In this document: piece after piece, positions 1 to 6,502 of the stretch
Position numbering within the stretch: position 1 is the first letter of the stretch
Layout of the letters: every line of letters begins with the position of its first letter
Assembly: GCA_030150425.1 (NCBI GenBank)
Contig: JASLFY010000013.1
Span: forward strand, 1-9,990
Length of the DNA stretch: 9,990 nucleotides
From: Yimella sp.
Lineage (GTDB): Bacteria; Actinomycetota; Actinomycetes; Actinomycetales; Dermatophilaceae
Direction of reading: 5' to 3'
Program-made: the position numbers and the translations under genes
The notes under the pieces: generated by a model
What the model saw: only the letters and a program-made list of their open reading frames with translations
Told to the model about the DNA's origin: nothing
Database searches by the model: none

Positions 1-13
1 GCGGGAGCCGACC

Positions 14-2140
14 TCAGTCGCGCGCCTCCCGCTGGTTCACACACCGGATGAGGCGCTTGGCCCGGCGGCTGATCATCAGCTCGTCCAGCGTCACCGGGCG
101 ATGGTTACCGTCGGCCAGCGGGAGCCGCCAGTTCGGGTACTCCTCGTCGGTGCCGGGCTGGTTGATGGTGCGCACGTCGCCGACCAGGTCGTTCACCGAG
201 ACACCCAGCATCCGGCTCGGCGCCCAGGCGAGGTACTTGTGCAGCGCGTCGACCTGGTCCTCGATCGACCCGTTCTGCTTGAGCAGCCCGCGCTCGCGCA
301 ACGCGGCCAGCACGGCCTCGCGCTGCGCGTCGTCCTCGGCGATCTCCTCCTCCAGCGGGCGGGTGAGCAGGTCGAGTTCGTGGCGCACCGCGATGTGTTC
401 GCCCTGCAGGTAGCCCGCGGTGGGCGGGAGATCGTGGGTGGTGACGCTGGCCAGGCAGAGCGAGCGGTAGGTCTCCGGGTCCTTCGGGGCGATCCCGTCC
501 TTGCGCTCGAACCACAGGATGGAGGTGCCGAGCAGGCCGCGCTCGAGCAGGTAGTCGCGCACCCAGTCCTCGACGGTGCCGAGGTCCTCGCCGATGACGA
601 CGGCGCCGGCGCGCTGCGCCTCGAGGGCCAGGATGCCGACCATCGCCTCGTGGTCGTAGCGGACGTACGTGCCCTTGGTCGGCTCCTCGCCGCGCGGCAC
701 CCACCACAGGCGGAACAGGCCGAGGATGTGGTCGACCCGCAGGCCGCCGGCCATCGCGAACGAGGTGCGCAGCATGTCGCGGAAGGGGGCGTAGCCGAGC
801 TCGGCGAGGCGGTCCGGGCGCCACGGCGGCTGGCTCCAGTCCTGGCCGAGCTGGTTGTAGTCGTCCGGCGGGGCGCCGACGCTCACCTCGTGGGCGAGCA
901 CGTCGCCGAGCGCCCACGAATCCGCACCGCCGGGGTGGACACCGACCGCGAGGTCGTGGACGACACCGACACCCATGCCGGCGGCGACGACCTCACGCTG
1001 CGCGTCGGTCAGCTGCGACTGCACGATCCACTGCAGCCAGCACTGGAACTCGACCTCCTCCGCAAGCCGCTCGCGCTCCTTGGCGACCGCCTCGCTGCGC
1101 GGGTCGCGCAGCTCCTCCGGCCAGGTCTCCCAGGGCAGCCCGCGGTCGACGACCATCGCCGACCAGGTCGCGAAGTCCTGCAGCCCCTGGCTCTCGCGCT
1201 CGGTGAACTCCTCGAAGTCGCGGGTGCGGCGGTGGGTGCGCTCGCTGCGGAACAGCATCCGCAGCGCGGCCCGCTTGGCCTCCCAGGACCCGTCGCGGTC
1301 CAGCTGGGCCAGCTTGTTCAGCCGGCGCGCGTCGTCGCTGTGCCACTCGATCAGCTGGTGTTCGGCGGCTGAGAGGTAGCCGATCTCCGGCACCTCCTCG
1401 ACCCGGATGTACATCGGGTTCACGAACCGGCGCGAGGTCGGCAGGTAGGGCGACGGCTCCATGGTGGCCACCGGCTCGGCGGCGTGGACCGGGTTGATCA
1501 GGACGAAGTCGGCGCCCTGCCGCGCACCCCAGGTGCCGAGCTCGGCGAGGTCGGCGGCGTCGCCGATGCCCCAGGAACGCTCGGACCGTACGGCGTACAG
1601 CTGGGTCATCAGACCCCAGACGCGGTCGTTCTCCAACGACGCCGGCAGGGTGACCCGCGCGGGCGTGACGATGACCGGGGTCGTGTGGGTCGTGCCGGCC
1701 AGGTCGACCTCGAGCGTGTGGTAGCCGAGCGGCAGGTCGCCGGGCAGTTCGAGCGTGGTCTCGGTGACCGTGGCGCCGTCGACCTCGCGCGGCTCCACCC
1801 ACTTCTCGACGGTCGGCACCTCGCGGACGCGGCCGTCCTCGGTGCGCAGCCGGACCTCGAACTCGGCGTCCTCCGGCGCGTGGACCGGAACCCACGGGGT
1901 CCACCCCTCGCGCAGCACCACGACCCGCGGCAACACGCGGCGCCAGCCGTCGAGTGCCTTGTCCTCCAACGCGGTTCGCGCCTTCTCCTCGGTGGAGGCG
2001 TCGACGCCGAAGGCGGCGAGGACGGTCACGATCGTGTCACTCGAGACCTGGATGTGGTTGCCCTTCCAGTCCCAGTAGTCGGTGGCGATCGCGTACGCGC
2101 GGGCGAGGTCGACGAGGGTGGTGGAGGGGGCGTCCGACAT
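14..2140 (-). CDS. malQ: 4-alpha-glucanotransferase (amylomaltase, GH77)
   Basis: A 708-residue cytoplasmic enzyme that transfers 1,4-alpha-glucan segments between maltodextrins, releasing glucose; in bacteria it serves maltose and glycogen breakdown. Residues 1 to about 165 form the N-terminal extension with a beta-sandwich-like part, as in long actinobacterial MalQ. The GH77 barrel follows, opening near residue 174 with VWGLMTQLYAVRS and GIGD. All three GH77 catalytic acids are visible: the nucleophile Asp470 in GLRVDHILGLFRLWW, the acid/base Glu518 in VIGEDLGTV, and Asp570 in TTHDLPP. Length matches the long MalQ type (about 700), so the gene looks intact. The ATG at 2140 has no convincing ribosome binding site, but a GAGACT hexamer lies 7 bases upstream, so the transcript may be leaderless. 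It diverges from the mechanosensitive channel gene across 93 bases. The stop lies 13 bases from the window edge, so its downstream neighbour is not visible. Confidence 0.96.
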   Translation of the reverse strand: MSDAPSTTLVDLARAYAIATDYWDWKGNHIQVSSDTIVTVLAAFGVDASTEEKARTALEDKALDGWRRVLPRVVVLREGWTPWVPVHAPEDAEFEVRLRTEDGRVREVPTVEKWVEPREVDGATVTETTLELPGDLPLGYHTLEVDLAGTTHTTPVIVTPARVTLPASLENDRVWGLMTQLYAVRSERSWGIGDAADLAELGTWGARQGADFVLINPVHAAEPVATMEPSPYLPTSRRFVNPMYIRVEEVPEIGYLSAAEHQLIEWHSDDARRLNKLAQLDRDGSWEAKRAALRMLFRSERTHRRTRDFEEFTERESQGLQDFATWSAMVVDRGLPWETWPEELRDPRSEAVAKERERLAEEVEFQCWLQWIVQSQLTDAQREVVAAGMGVGVVHDLAVGVHPGGADSWALGDVLAHEVSVGAPPDDYNQLGQDWSQPPWRPDRLAELGYAPFRDMLRTSFAMAGGLRVDHILGLFRLWWVPRGEEPTKGTYVRYDHEAMVGILALEAQRAGAVVIGEDLGTVEDWVRDYLLERGLLGTSILWFERKDGIAPKDPETYRSLCLASVTTHDLPPTAGYLQGEHIAVRHELDLLTRPLEEEIAEDDAQREAVLAALRERGLLKQNGSIEDQVDALHKYLAWAPSRMLGVSVNDLVGDVRTINQPGTDEEYPNWRLPLADGNHRPVTLDELMISRRAKRLIRCVNQREARD

Positions 2141-2147
2141 GGGCGCA

Positions 2148-2156
2148 AGTCTCGCA
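2148..2156 (-). promoter_or_regulatory. Putative extended -10 promoter of malQ (leaderless)
   Basis: Read on the minus strand, TGC-GAGACT ends at 2148 and is followed by 7 bases and the malQ ATG. The TGn plus GAnnnT layout resembles an extended -10 element, and its distance to the ATG would place the transcription start at or within a base or two of the start codon. No TTGACA-like -35 box is evident. The same core occurs before five other genes in the window. This is inferred from sequence only. Confidence 0.45.
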
Positions 2157-2217
2157 CGCGCACGGGTGCCCTGAGTGGTCGCCGTACCCGATGGTCTGCT
2201 CCGGTGGCGGCGTCGGC

Positions 2218-2226
2218 TGCGAAGAT
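2218..2226 (+). promoter_or_regulatory. Putative extended -10 promoter of the MscS-type gene (leaderless)
   Basis: TGC-GAAGAT ends at 2226, exactly 7 bases before the ATG at 2234. The preceding GGC makes GGCTGCGA identical to the start of the GNAT gene's motif. An alternative in-frame ATG at 2225 overlaps this hexamer, which favours 2234 as the real start. No clear -35 box or Shine-Dalgarno sequence is seen. Confidence 0.4.
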
Positions 2227-2233
2227 GGACGCC

Positions 2234-3142
2234 ATGTCATTGTTGCCCGCTGCCGAGACCGGCCAGCAGTCGTTCTGGGACCACGTCGTCGGCACCCCGT
2301 TGATGATCGCGGGGATCGTCGTCGTGGCGATCCTGACCCGCTGGCTGGTGCACCGCGCGATCGGCAAGGTGACCACGATGATGGAGACCCGCAGCCGCGA
2401 ACACGTCGCCGCGACGGGCCGCGCCACCCGGGTGATCCGGCAGGCGACCGGCCTGGACAGCGAGCGTCGACGCCAGCGTGCGGCGACCGTCGGGTCGCTG
2501 CTGCGGTCGATCTCGACGGTGGTGATCTTCGGCATCGCGGCCCTGACGATCATGGCCGAGCTCGGTGTGCCGCTGGCCCCGCTGCTGGCCTCCGCCGGCG
2601 TCGGCGGCGTCGCCCTCGGTTTCGGCGCGCAGAGTCTGGTGAAGGACTTCCTCTCCGGGATCTTCATGATCATGGAGGACCAGTACGGCGTCGGCGACGT
2701 CGTCGACGCCGGCGAGGCGATCGGCACCGTCGAGGAGGTGACGCTGCGCGTCACGCGTCTGCGCGACGCCAGCGGGGTCGTCTGGTACGTCCGCAACGGT
2801 GAGATCGTCCGGATCGGCAACCGCTCGCAGGGCTGGTCGGTCGCCACCATCGACATCCCGATCGGCTACGACCAGTCGGTGGAGAAGGCCCTGGCGACGC
2901 TGCGCGAGGTCTGCCACGCGATCGACGACGTCGACCCGTGGAAGTCGGTGCTGCTGGAGGAGCCGACGGTGGCCGGCGTGGAGTCGGTGACCGGCGGCAC
3001 CATCACCCTGCGCATCCTGGCCAAGACCGTGCCTGGTGAGCAGTACGCCCTCTCCCGGGAGATCCGCGAACGGTCCAAGGTCGCGTTGGACGCGGCCGGG
3101 GTGCACGGCCCGCAGATGCCGTTTGGGAGGATGACGCCGTGA
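2234..3142 (+). CDS. MscS-family mechanosensitive ion channel
   Basis: A 302-residue membrane protein of the small-conductance mechanosensitive channel family (MS_channel), which opens under membrane tension to release solutes during hypo-osmotic shock. Hydrophobic helices lie at about 21-40, 86-108 and 114-134. The last belongs to the pore-lining signature at 122-142, with the glycine/alanine-rich GVGGVALGFGAQSLVKDFLSG pattern typical of TM3. The beta domain follows, with GDVVDAGEAIGTVEEVTLRVTRLRD (about 154-178), and then the cytoplasmic vestibule domain. A charged segment of about 45 residues between TM1 and TM2 is rich in Arg. The reading frame stays open about 750 bases further upstream, but that part lies antisense to malQ and is not believed; ATG 2234 is chosen because it begins the family-like N-terminus. 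The stop overlaps the start of glbO by 4 bases, so the two are probably co-transcribed and translationally coupled. Confidence 0.93.
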   Translation: MSLLPAAETGQQSFWDHVVGTPLMIAGIVVVAILTRWLVHRAIGKVTTMMETRSREHVAATGRATRVIRQATGLDSERRRQRAATVGSLLRSISTVVIFGIAALTIMAELGVPLAPLLASAGVGGVALGFGAQSLVKDFLSGIFMIMEDQYGVGDVVDAGEAIGTVEEVTLRVTRLRDASGVVWYVRNGEIVRIGNRSQGWSVATIDIPIGYDQSVEKALATLREVCHAIDDVDPWKSVLLEEPTVAGVESVTGGTITLRILAKTVPGEQYALSREIRERSKVALDAAGVHGPQMPFGRMTP

Positions 3143-3549
3143 CCGAGCAGACGACGTACTACGAGTTGTTCGGCGGAGAACCCACCTTCACGAAGCTGGT
3201 GCACGAGTTCTACCGCGGCGTGGCCGGCGACCCCGAGCTGCGAGCGATGTACCCGGAGGAGGACCTCGGCCCGGCCGAGGTGCGGCTGCGGATGTTCCTC
3301 GAGCAGTACTGGGGCGGGCCGACGACGTACTCGCAGGAGCGCGGCCACCCGCGGCTGCGGATGCGCCACATGCCGTTCGTGATCACCCCCACCCAGCGGG
3401 ACCGCTGGCTGCTGCACATGATGGCGGCGGTCGACACCCTCCACCTAGAGAAGCCGCTGGACGACCTGCTGCGCGACTACCTCACCCGGGCGGCGTACTC
3501 CCTGGTGAACGCGCCCGAACCCGAACAGAGCGAACTCCCCCGCGGCTGA
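3139..3549 (+). CDS. glbO: Group II truncated haemoglobin (trHbO)
   Basis: A 136-residue 2-on-2 haem globin of the GlbO type. It is very like mycobacterial GlbO, with the stretch LRMFLEQYWGGP at 50-61 and HPRLRMRHMPF at 70-80. His77 in RMRHMPF is the proximal F8 haem ligand. Tyr25 matches B10, Tyr38 the CD1 tyrosine of the O group, and Trp90 the G8 tryptophan, so the distal-site residues expected of trHbO are all present. Family roles proposed for trHbO are oxygen binding or delivery near the membrane, redox sensing and peroxide or reactive nitrogen chemistry; the role here is not settled by sequence. It starts with GTG at 3139, within the stop of the channel gene (GTGA overlap), with GGGAGG at 3125-3130 at a good distance as ribosome binding site. 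About ten acidic and polar residues extend the C-terminus beyond the globin fold. Confidence 0.96.
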   Translation: MTEQTTYYELFGGEPTFTKLVHEFYRGVAGDPELRAMYPEEDLGPAEVRLRMFLEQYWGGPTTYSQERGHPRLRMRHMPFVITPTQRDRWLLHMMAAVDTLHLEKPLDDLLRDYLTRAAYSLVNAPEPEQSELPRG

Positions 3550-3555
3550 GGCGTT

Positions 3556-3585
3556 TTGCCAGTCCGGGGTCACCGGGTCGACAAT
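3556..3585 (+). promoter_or_regulatory. Putative promoter of aglA (leaderless)
   Basis: TTGCCA at 3556-3561, an 18-base spacer and GACAAT at 3580-3585 make a plausible sigma-70-like promoter in the 43-base gap after glbO. The hexamer ends 7 bases before the GTG at 3593, so the mRNA would start at or next to the start codon. There is no Shine-Dalgarno sequence before this GTG, which fits. aglA may therefore be transcribed on its own as well as by read-through from glbO. Confidence 0.5.
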
Positions 3586-3592
3586 CGTCGCC

Positions 3593-5311
3593 GTGTCCAT
3601 CAATCTCGACCTGACCCTGCCCGGCCGTACGGTTCACCCCGCGGCGCCCGACGACGCCTGGTGGCGTACCGCGGTGATCTACCAGATCTACCCGCGTTCG
3701 TGGGCCGACGCCGGCGGCGACGGCATCGGTGACCTGCCCGGCATCACCGCCCGGCTGCCCTACCTGCGCGACCTCGGGGTCGACGCCATCTGGCTGTCGC
3801 CGTTCTACACCTCGCCGCAGGCCGATGCCGGCTACGACGTCGCCGACTACCGCGACATCGACCCGCTGTTCGGCACCCTCGCCGACGCCGAGAAGCTGAT
3901 CAGCCGCGCGCGCACTCTCGACCTGCGGGTGATCGTCGACCTCGTGCCGAACCACACGTCCGACGAGCACGCCTGGTTCCAGGCCGCGCTGCAGGCCGCA
4001 CCGGGTTCGCCCGAGCGGGAGCGCTACATCTTCCGCGACGGCAAGGGCACCGACGGCAACGAGCCGCCGAACAACTGGGAGAGCGTCTTCGGTGGCCGCG
4101 CCTGGACCCGCGTCACCGAGGCCGACGGCACCAAGGGCCAGTGGTACCTGCACCTGTTCGACGCCAAGCAGCCCGACCTCAACTGGGAGAACCCGGTCGT
4201 GCGCGAGGAGTTCGAGTCGATCCTGCGCTTCTGGCTCGACCGCGGTGTCGACGGCTTCCGGGTCGACGTCGCCCACGGCCTCATCAAGGCCGAGGGTCTG
4301 CCCGACTGGTCGGGTCCGATGAACATGCTCGACCTGACCGACGTCGAGAAGGTCCACCCGCCCATGTGGGACCAGGACGGCGTCCACGAGATCTACCGCG
4401 ACTGGCGCTCGATCCTCAACGGTTACAACACGACGGCTGATCACGCACTCGACCGCATCCTGTGCGCCGAGGCGTGGGTCGACCCGCCGTCGCGGGCGGC
4501 GCTGTTCGTCCGCCAGGACGAGTTCCACCAGTCGTTCAACTGCGACTTCCTGCAGGCCCCGTGGCGGGCCGCCGATCTCACCGAGATCGTCGCGCAGTCG
4601 TACGACGCGAACGACTCCGTCGGCGCACCGACCACCTGGGTGCTCAGCAACCACGACGTCGTACGCCACGCCAGCCGCCTCGGCCTGCCGATCGGCACCC
4701 CGCGCCCGAACGGCATCGGTGCGGACGACCCGCAGCCCGACGGCGTCGCCGGTCTGCGGCGGGCACGCGCGGCCACGACGCTGATGCTGGCGCTGCCGGG
4801 CGGTTCGTACCTCTATCAGGGTGAGGAGCTCGGCCTGCCCGACCACCTCGCGATGCCGAACGACCAGCGACAGGACCCCGCGTTCTTCCGCACCCAGGGC
4901 AAGGAGAAGGGCCGCGACGGCTGCCGGGTTCCGATGGCATGGGAGTCCGACGCCCCGGCGTACGGCTTCAACACGACCGGTGAGAGCTGGCTACCGCAGC
5001 CGGACACCTACCGCGACCTCGCGGTGGACCGGCAGGACGGCGTCGCCGGGTCGACGCTGGAGCTCTACCGGACCCTGCTGCGGCTGCGTCGTGAGCTCGG
5101 CCTCGGCGACGGCGGCATCGAGCAGCTCGACGCGCCGGCCGACGTCGTCGCCTACCGGGTCACCTCCGGCGAGCGCGTCGTCCACGTCGTGCTGAACCTC
5201 GGCGCGGAGCCGGTCGCCTTGCCGGCCGGCGCGACCGTGCTGGTCGCCAGCGAGCCGGACGTCACCGACTCGCTCCCGACCGACACCGCGGCCTGGATCA
5301 CGCTGGACTGA
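3593..5311 (+). CDS. aglA: GH13 alpha-glucosidase / oligo-1,6-glucosidase-like
   Basis: A 572-residue cytoplasmic glycoside hydrolase of the alpha-amylase family that removes glucose from the ends of short alpha-glucosides. The barrel begins with WWRTAVIYQIYPRSWAD (about 23-39). Conserved region I is DLVPNH (116-121), the QPDLNW region is at 193-198, the nucleophile is Asp225 in GFRVDVAHG, the acid/base is Glu293 in CAEAW, and the transition-state Asp355 sits in LSNHDVVRH. The C-terminal beta domain (about 485-572) is complete. The residue after the nucleophile is Val (226). In studied relatives Val here goes with alpha-1,6 activity and Thr with strict alpha-1,4 activity, so isomaltose-type substrates are plausible; this is inference. 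The GTG start has a promoter-like hexamer 7 bases upstream and no ribosome binding site. The gene lies 43 bases after glbO and near malQ, which suits maltodextrin or glycogen-fragment use. No signal peptide is seen. Trehalose or sucrose activity cannot be excluded. Confidence 0.93.
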   Translation: MSINLDLTLPGRTVHPAAPDDAWWRTAVIYQIYPRSWADAGGDGIGDLPGITARLPYLRDLGVDAIWLSPFYTSPQADAGYDVADYRDIDPLFGTLADAEKLISRARTLDLRVIVDLVPNHTSDEHAWFQAALQAAPGSPERERYIFRDGKGTDGNEPPNNWESVFGGRAWTRVTEADGTKGQWYLHLFDAKQPDLNWENPVVREEFESILRFWLDRGVDGFRVDVAHGLIKAEGLPDWSGPMNMLDLTDVEKVHPPMWDQDGVHEIYRDWRSILNGYNTTADHALDRILCAEAWVDPPSRAALFVRQDEFHQSFNCDFLQAPWRAADLTEIVAQSYDANDSVGAPTTWVLSNHDVVRHASRLGLPIGTPRPNGIGADDPQPDGVAGLRRARAATTLMLALPGGSYLYQGEELGLPDHLAMPNDQRQDPAFFRTQGKEKGRDGCRVPMAWESDAPAYGFNTTGESWLPQPDTYRDLAVDRQDGVAGSTLELYRTLLRLRRELGLGDGGIEQLDAPADVVAYRVTSGERVVHVVLNLGAEPVALPAGATVLVASEPDVTDSLPTDTAAWITLD

Positions 5312-5321
5312 CGCTCGTCCA

Positions 5322-5375
5322 GACACGACGAAGGGTTCCGGTCGCAGTAGCGCGACCGGAACCCTTCGTCGTGTC
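5322..5375. terminator. Bidirectional hairpin, perfect 24-bp inverted repeat
   Basis: Arms 5322-5345 and 5352-5375 are perfect reverse complements (24 of 24) around a 6-base loop. The repeat begins 11 bases after the aglA stop and ends 3 bases before the stop of the convergent gene, so it can serve both transcripts. There is no T-run on either side, so this would be the hairpin-only kind of terminator reported in actinobacteria. The arms include the string GAAGGGTTCCGG and its complement. Confidence 0.85.
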
Positions 5376-5377
5376 CT

Positions 5378-5998
5378 CTACAGCTTGGCGAGCACGTGCC
5401 CGGTCGGGGTGCTCAGCCGCCCCCAGGGGCCGTTGCGGTGCCAGGTGATCGTCCCTTCACCCAGGAAGCCCAGCGCCTCCGCGGCGAAGGCGACGCCGGC
5501 CGGCATCCCGGCCTCGTCCGTACGACCCCAGACGCGCTCGCGCAGGGTCGCGACGGCGGCCGCTCCGGCGCCGTCGGGGGTTCCGGCGGCCACCTCGTCG
5601 ATCCCCTCACGGGCGGTCGTCCGCAAGGTCTCGCGGTCGACGACACCGACCGTCTCCCAGCCGGTGCGCGGCGGGGTGATCGCCACCCACGCCGGGCGTA
5701 CCTCGTTGGGCGGCAGCGGGATTCGTGCACTCTCGTCCCGGGCGAAGCGGTCCCGGAGCGCGACCAACGGCACCGCGACGTCGACGGTGGCGGGCTCGGC
5801 CAGCCGGCCGACCCGCAGCCCCAGCACGGTGCCGGACCGGGTCAGACCCTGACCGGGGAGCACCTGTACCCAACTCGCCAACACACCGCCGTCGGCCTGC
5901 AGTCGGACGGCGCCGTCGGCGTCGAGCCGCAACGCGCGGCGTACGAAGGTGGCCAGGTCGGCAGCGGCCCGCTCGTCCTCGAGCACGACCTCGCTCAT
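5378..5998 (-). CDS. Conserved protein of unknown function (Rv2474c-like by position)
   Basis: A 206-residue soluble protein that I do not recognise as a named family. The N-terminal half (about 1-85) looks like alternating strands, with LDADGAVRLQADGG and VLGLRVGRLAEPATVDVAVPL. A Pro-rich turn follows (IPLPPNEVRPAWVAITPPRTGW, about 93-114). The remainder contains a helical part (121-158) and ends in WHRNGPWGRLSTPTGHVLAKL. No signal peptide, membrane helix or catalytic motif is visible. The ATG at 5998 overlaps the end of the thioesterase gene by 4 bases (ATGA), which indicates co-transcription and translational coupling; the open frame upstream of it lies inside the thioesterase gene and is ignored. 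From memory, M. tuberculosis Rv2474c is an unknown protein of similar size beside thioesterase-like Rv2475c, so the pair is probably conserved. A role linked to the thioesterase is inference only. Confidence 0.85.
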   Translation of the reverse strand: MSEVVLEDERAAADLATFVRRALRLDADGAVRLQADGGVLASWVQVLPGQGLTRSGTVLGLRVGRLAEPATVDVAVPLVALRDRFARDESARIPLPPNEVRPAWVAITPPRTGWETVGVVDRETLRTTAREGIDEVAAGTPDGAGAAAVATLRERVWGRTDEAGMPAGVAFAAEALGFLGEGTITWHRNGPWGRLSTPTGHVLAKL

Positions 5999-6453
5999 CG
6001 CGAGCGCCGCTTCATCGGCACCGCGGGGCCCTCGTAGCGCGCCAGGTCGGCCCGCATCTCCGGGGTGAGGCGGGCCGGGCTGCCGGAGGCGACGTCGACC
6101 GCGACCAGCGTGGTCTCGCTGCGGGCGTAGAGCTCGCTGCCGTCGGCGGCGTACATCTCGTACGCGAGGTCGAAGGACGCACCGGCGACGCGGGTCACCC
6201 ACATCGCCACGCTGATCGTCGGCCGGTACGGCATCTGCCGCAGGTAGTCGATCTCGGTCCGCGCGACCATCAACGGCTGCTTGTCGTGGCCCAGATCGCC
6301 GAACCACTCGCGCATCCCGATGACGCGCGCCTCCTCCAGCAACCGCAGGAACTGCACGTTGTTGACGTGGCGGTTGGCATCCATGTCGGACCACCGCAGG
6401 GGGACGTCGACGGTGTACGGACGATCGGGGACGGCGTTCGACTGTTCGGGCAT
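5995..6453 (-). CDS. Acyl-CoA thioesterase, 4HBT/FcbC-type hotdog fold
   Basis: A 152-residue single-hotdog thioesterase expected to hydrolyse acyl-CoA or related thioesters in the cytoplasm. The diagnostic motif is at 20-32, RWSDMDANRHVNN; Asp25 corresponds to the catalytic Asp of 4-hydroxybenzoyl-CoA thioesterase, and HVNN replaces the usual GHVNN with Arg-His. The long helix NVQFLRLLEEARVIGMREW follows, then strands ending near residue 122. A basic tail (KRRSR) closes the protein. The start is placed at ATG 6453: the frame is open further upstream, but that part has non-family sequence and overlaps tesB. A GATGAT hexamer lies 6 bases before this ATG and no ribosome binding site is seen. 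It overlaps the next gene downstream by 4 bases and diverges from tesB across 49 bases. The substrate cannot be told from the sequence. Confidence 0.93.
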   Translation of the reverse strand: MPEQSNAVPDRPYTVDVPLRWSDMDANRHVNNVQFLRLLEEARVIGMREWFGDLGHDKQPLMVARTEIDYLRQMPYRPTISVAMWVTRVAGASFDLAYEMYAADGSELYARSETTLVAVDVASGSPARLTPEMRADLARYEGPAVPMKRRSR

Positions 6454-6459
6454 GCGGCC

Positions 6460-6468
6460 ATCATCGCA
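6460..6468 (-). promoter_or_regulatory. Putative extended -10 promoter of the hotdog thioesterase gene
   Basis: On the minus strand TGC-GATGAT is followed by 6 bases and the ATG at 6453. The hexamer matches TATAAT at four of six positions and TGC sits in the extended -10 position. It shares the TGCGAnnnT core with the malQ, MscS and GNAT upstream regions. A start at or next to the ATG would make a leaderless mRNA for this two-gene operon. Confidence 0.45.
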
Positions 6469-6489
6469 AGCCCTCGGGCCGCCGCTCGC

Positions 6490-6495
6490 TAGAGT
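6490..6495 (+). promoter_or_regulatory. Putative -10 element of tesB (leaderless)
   Basis: TAGAGT fits the actinobacterial TAnnnT -10 pattern and ends 7 bases before the GTG at 6503, which has no Shine-Dalgarno sequence. The element lies 22 bases from the opposing -10 of the small thioesterase, so the two promoters are nearly back to back in a 49-base gap and could compete or share control. No strong -35 box is visible. Confidence 0.45.
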
Positions 6496-6502
6496 CTGGC
6501 CC

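Noticed and set aside
101..1372. 423-residue open frame on the plus strand
   Set aside because: It lies wholly antisense to malQ and its composition (Val, Leu, Ala, Asp, Arg repeats) is that of a codon shadow; malQ has all catalytic motifs.
1484..2233. In-frame upstream extension of the MscS-type gene to a 552-residue protein
   Set aside because: The extra 250 residues lie antisense to malQ, are low-complexity Arg/Gly/Asp-rich and bear no family resemblance; open antisense frames are expected at this GC content.
3482..4846. 454-residue open frame on the minus strand opposite aglA
   Set aside because: No recognisable domain, shadow composition, and complete overlap with a well-supported GH13 gene.
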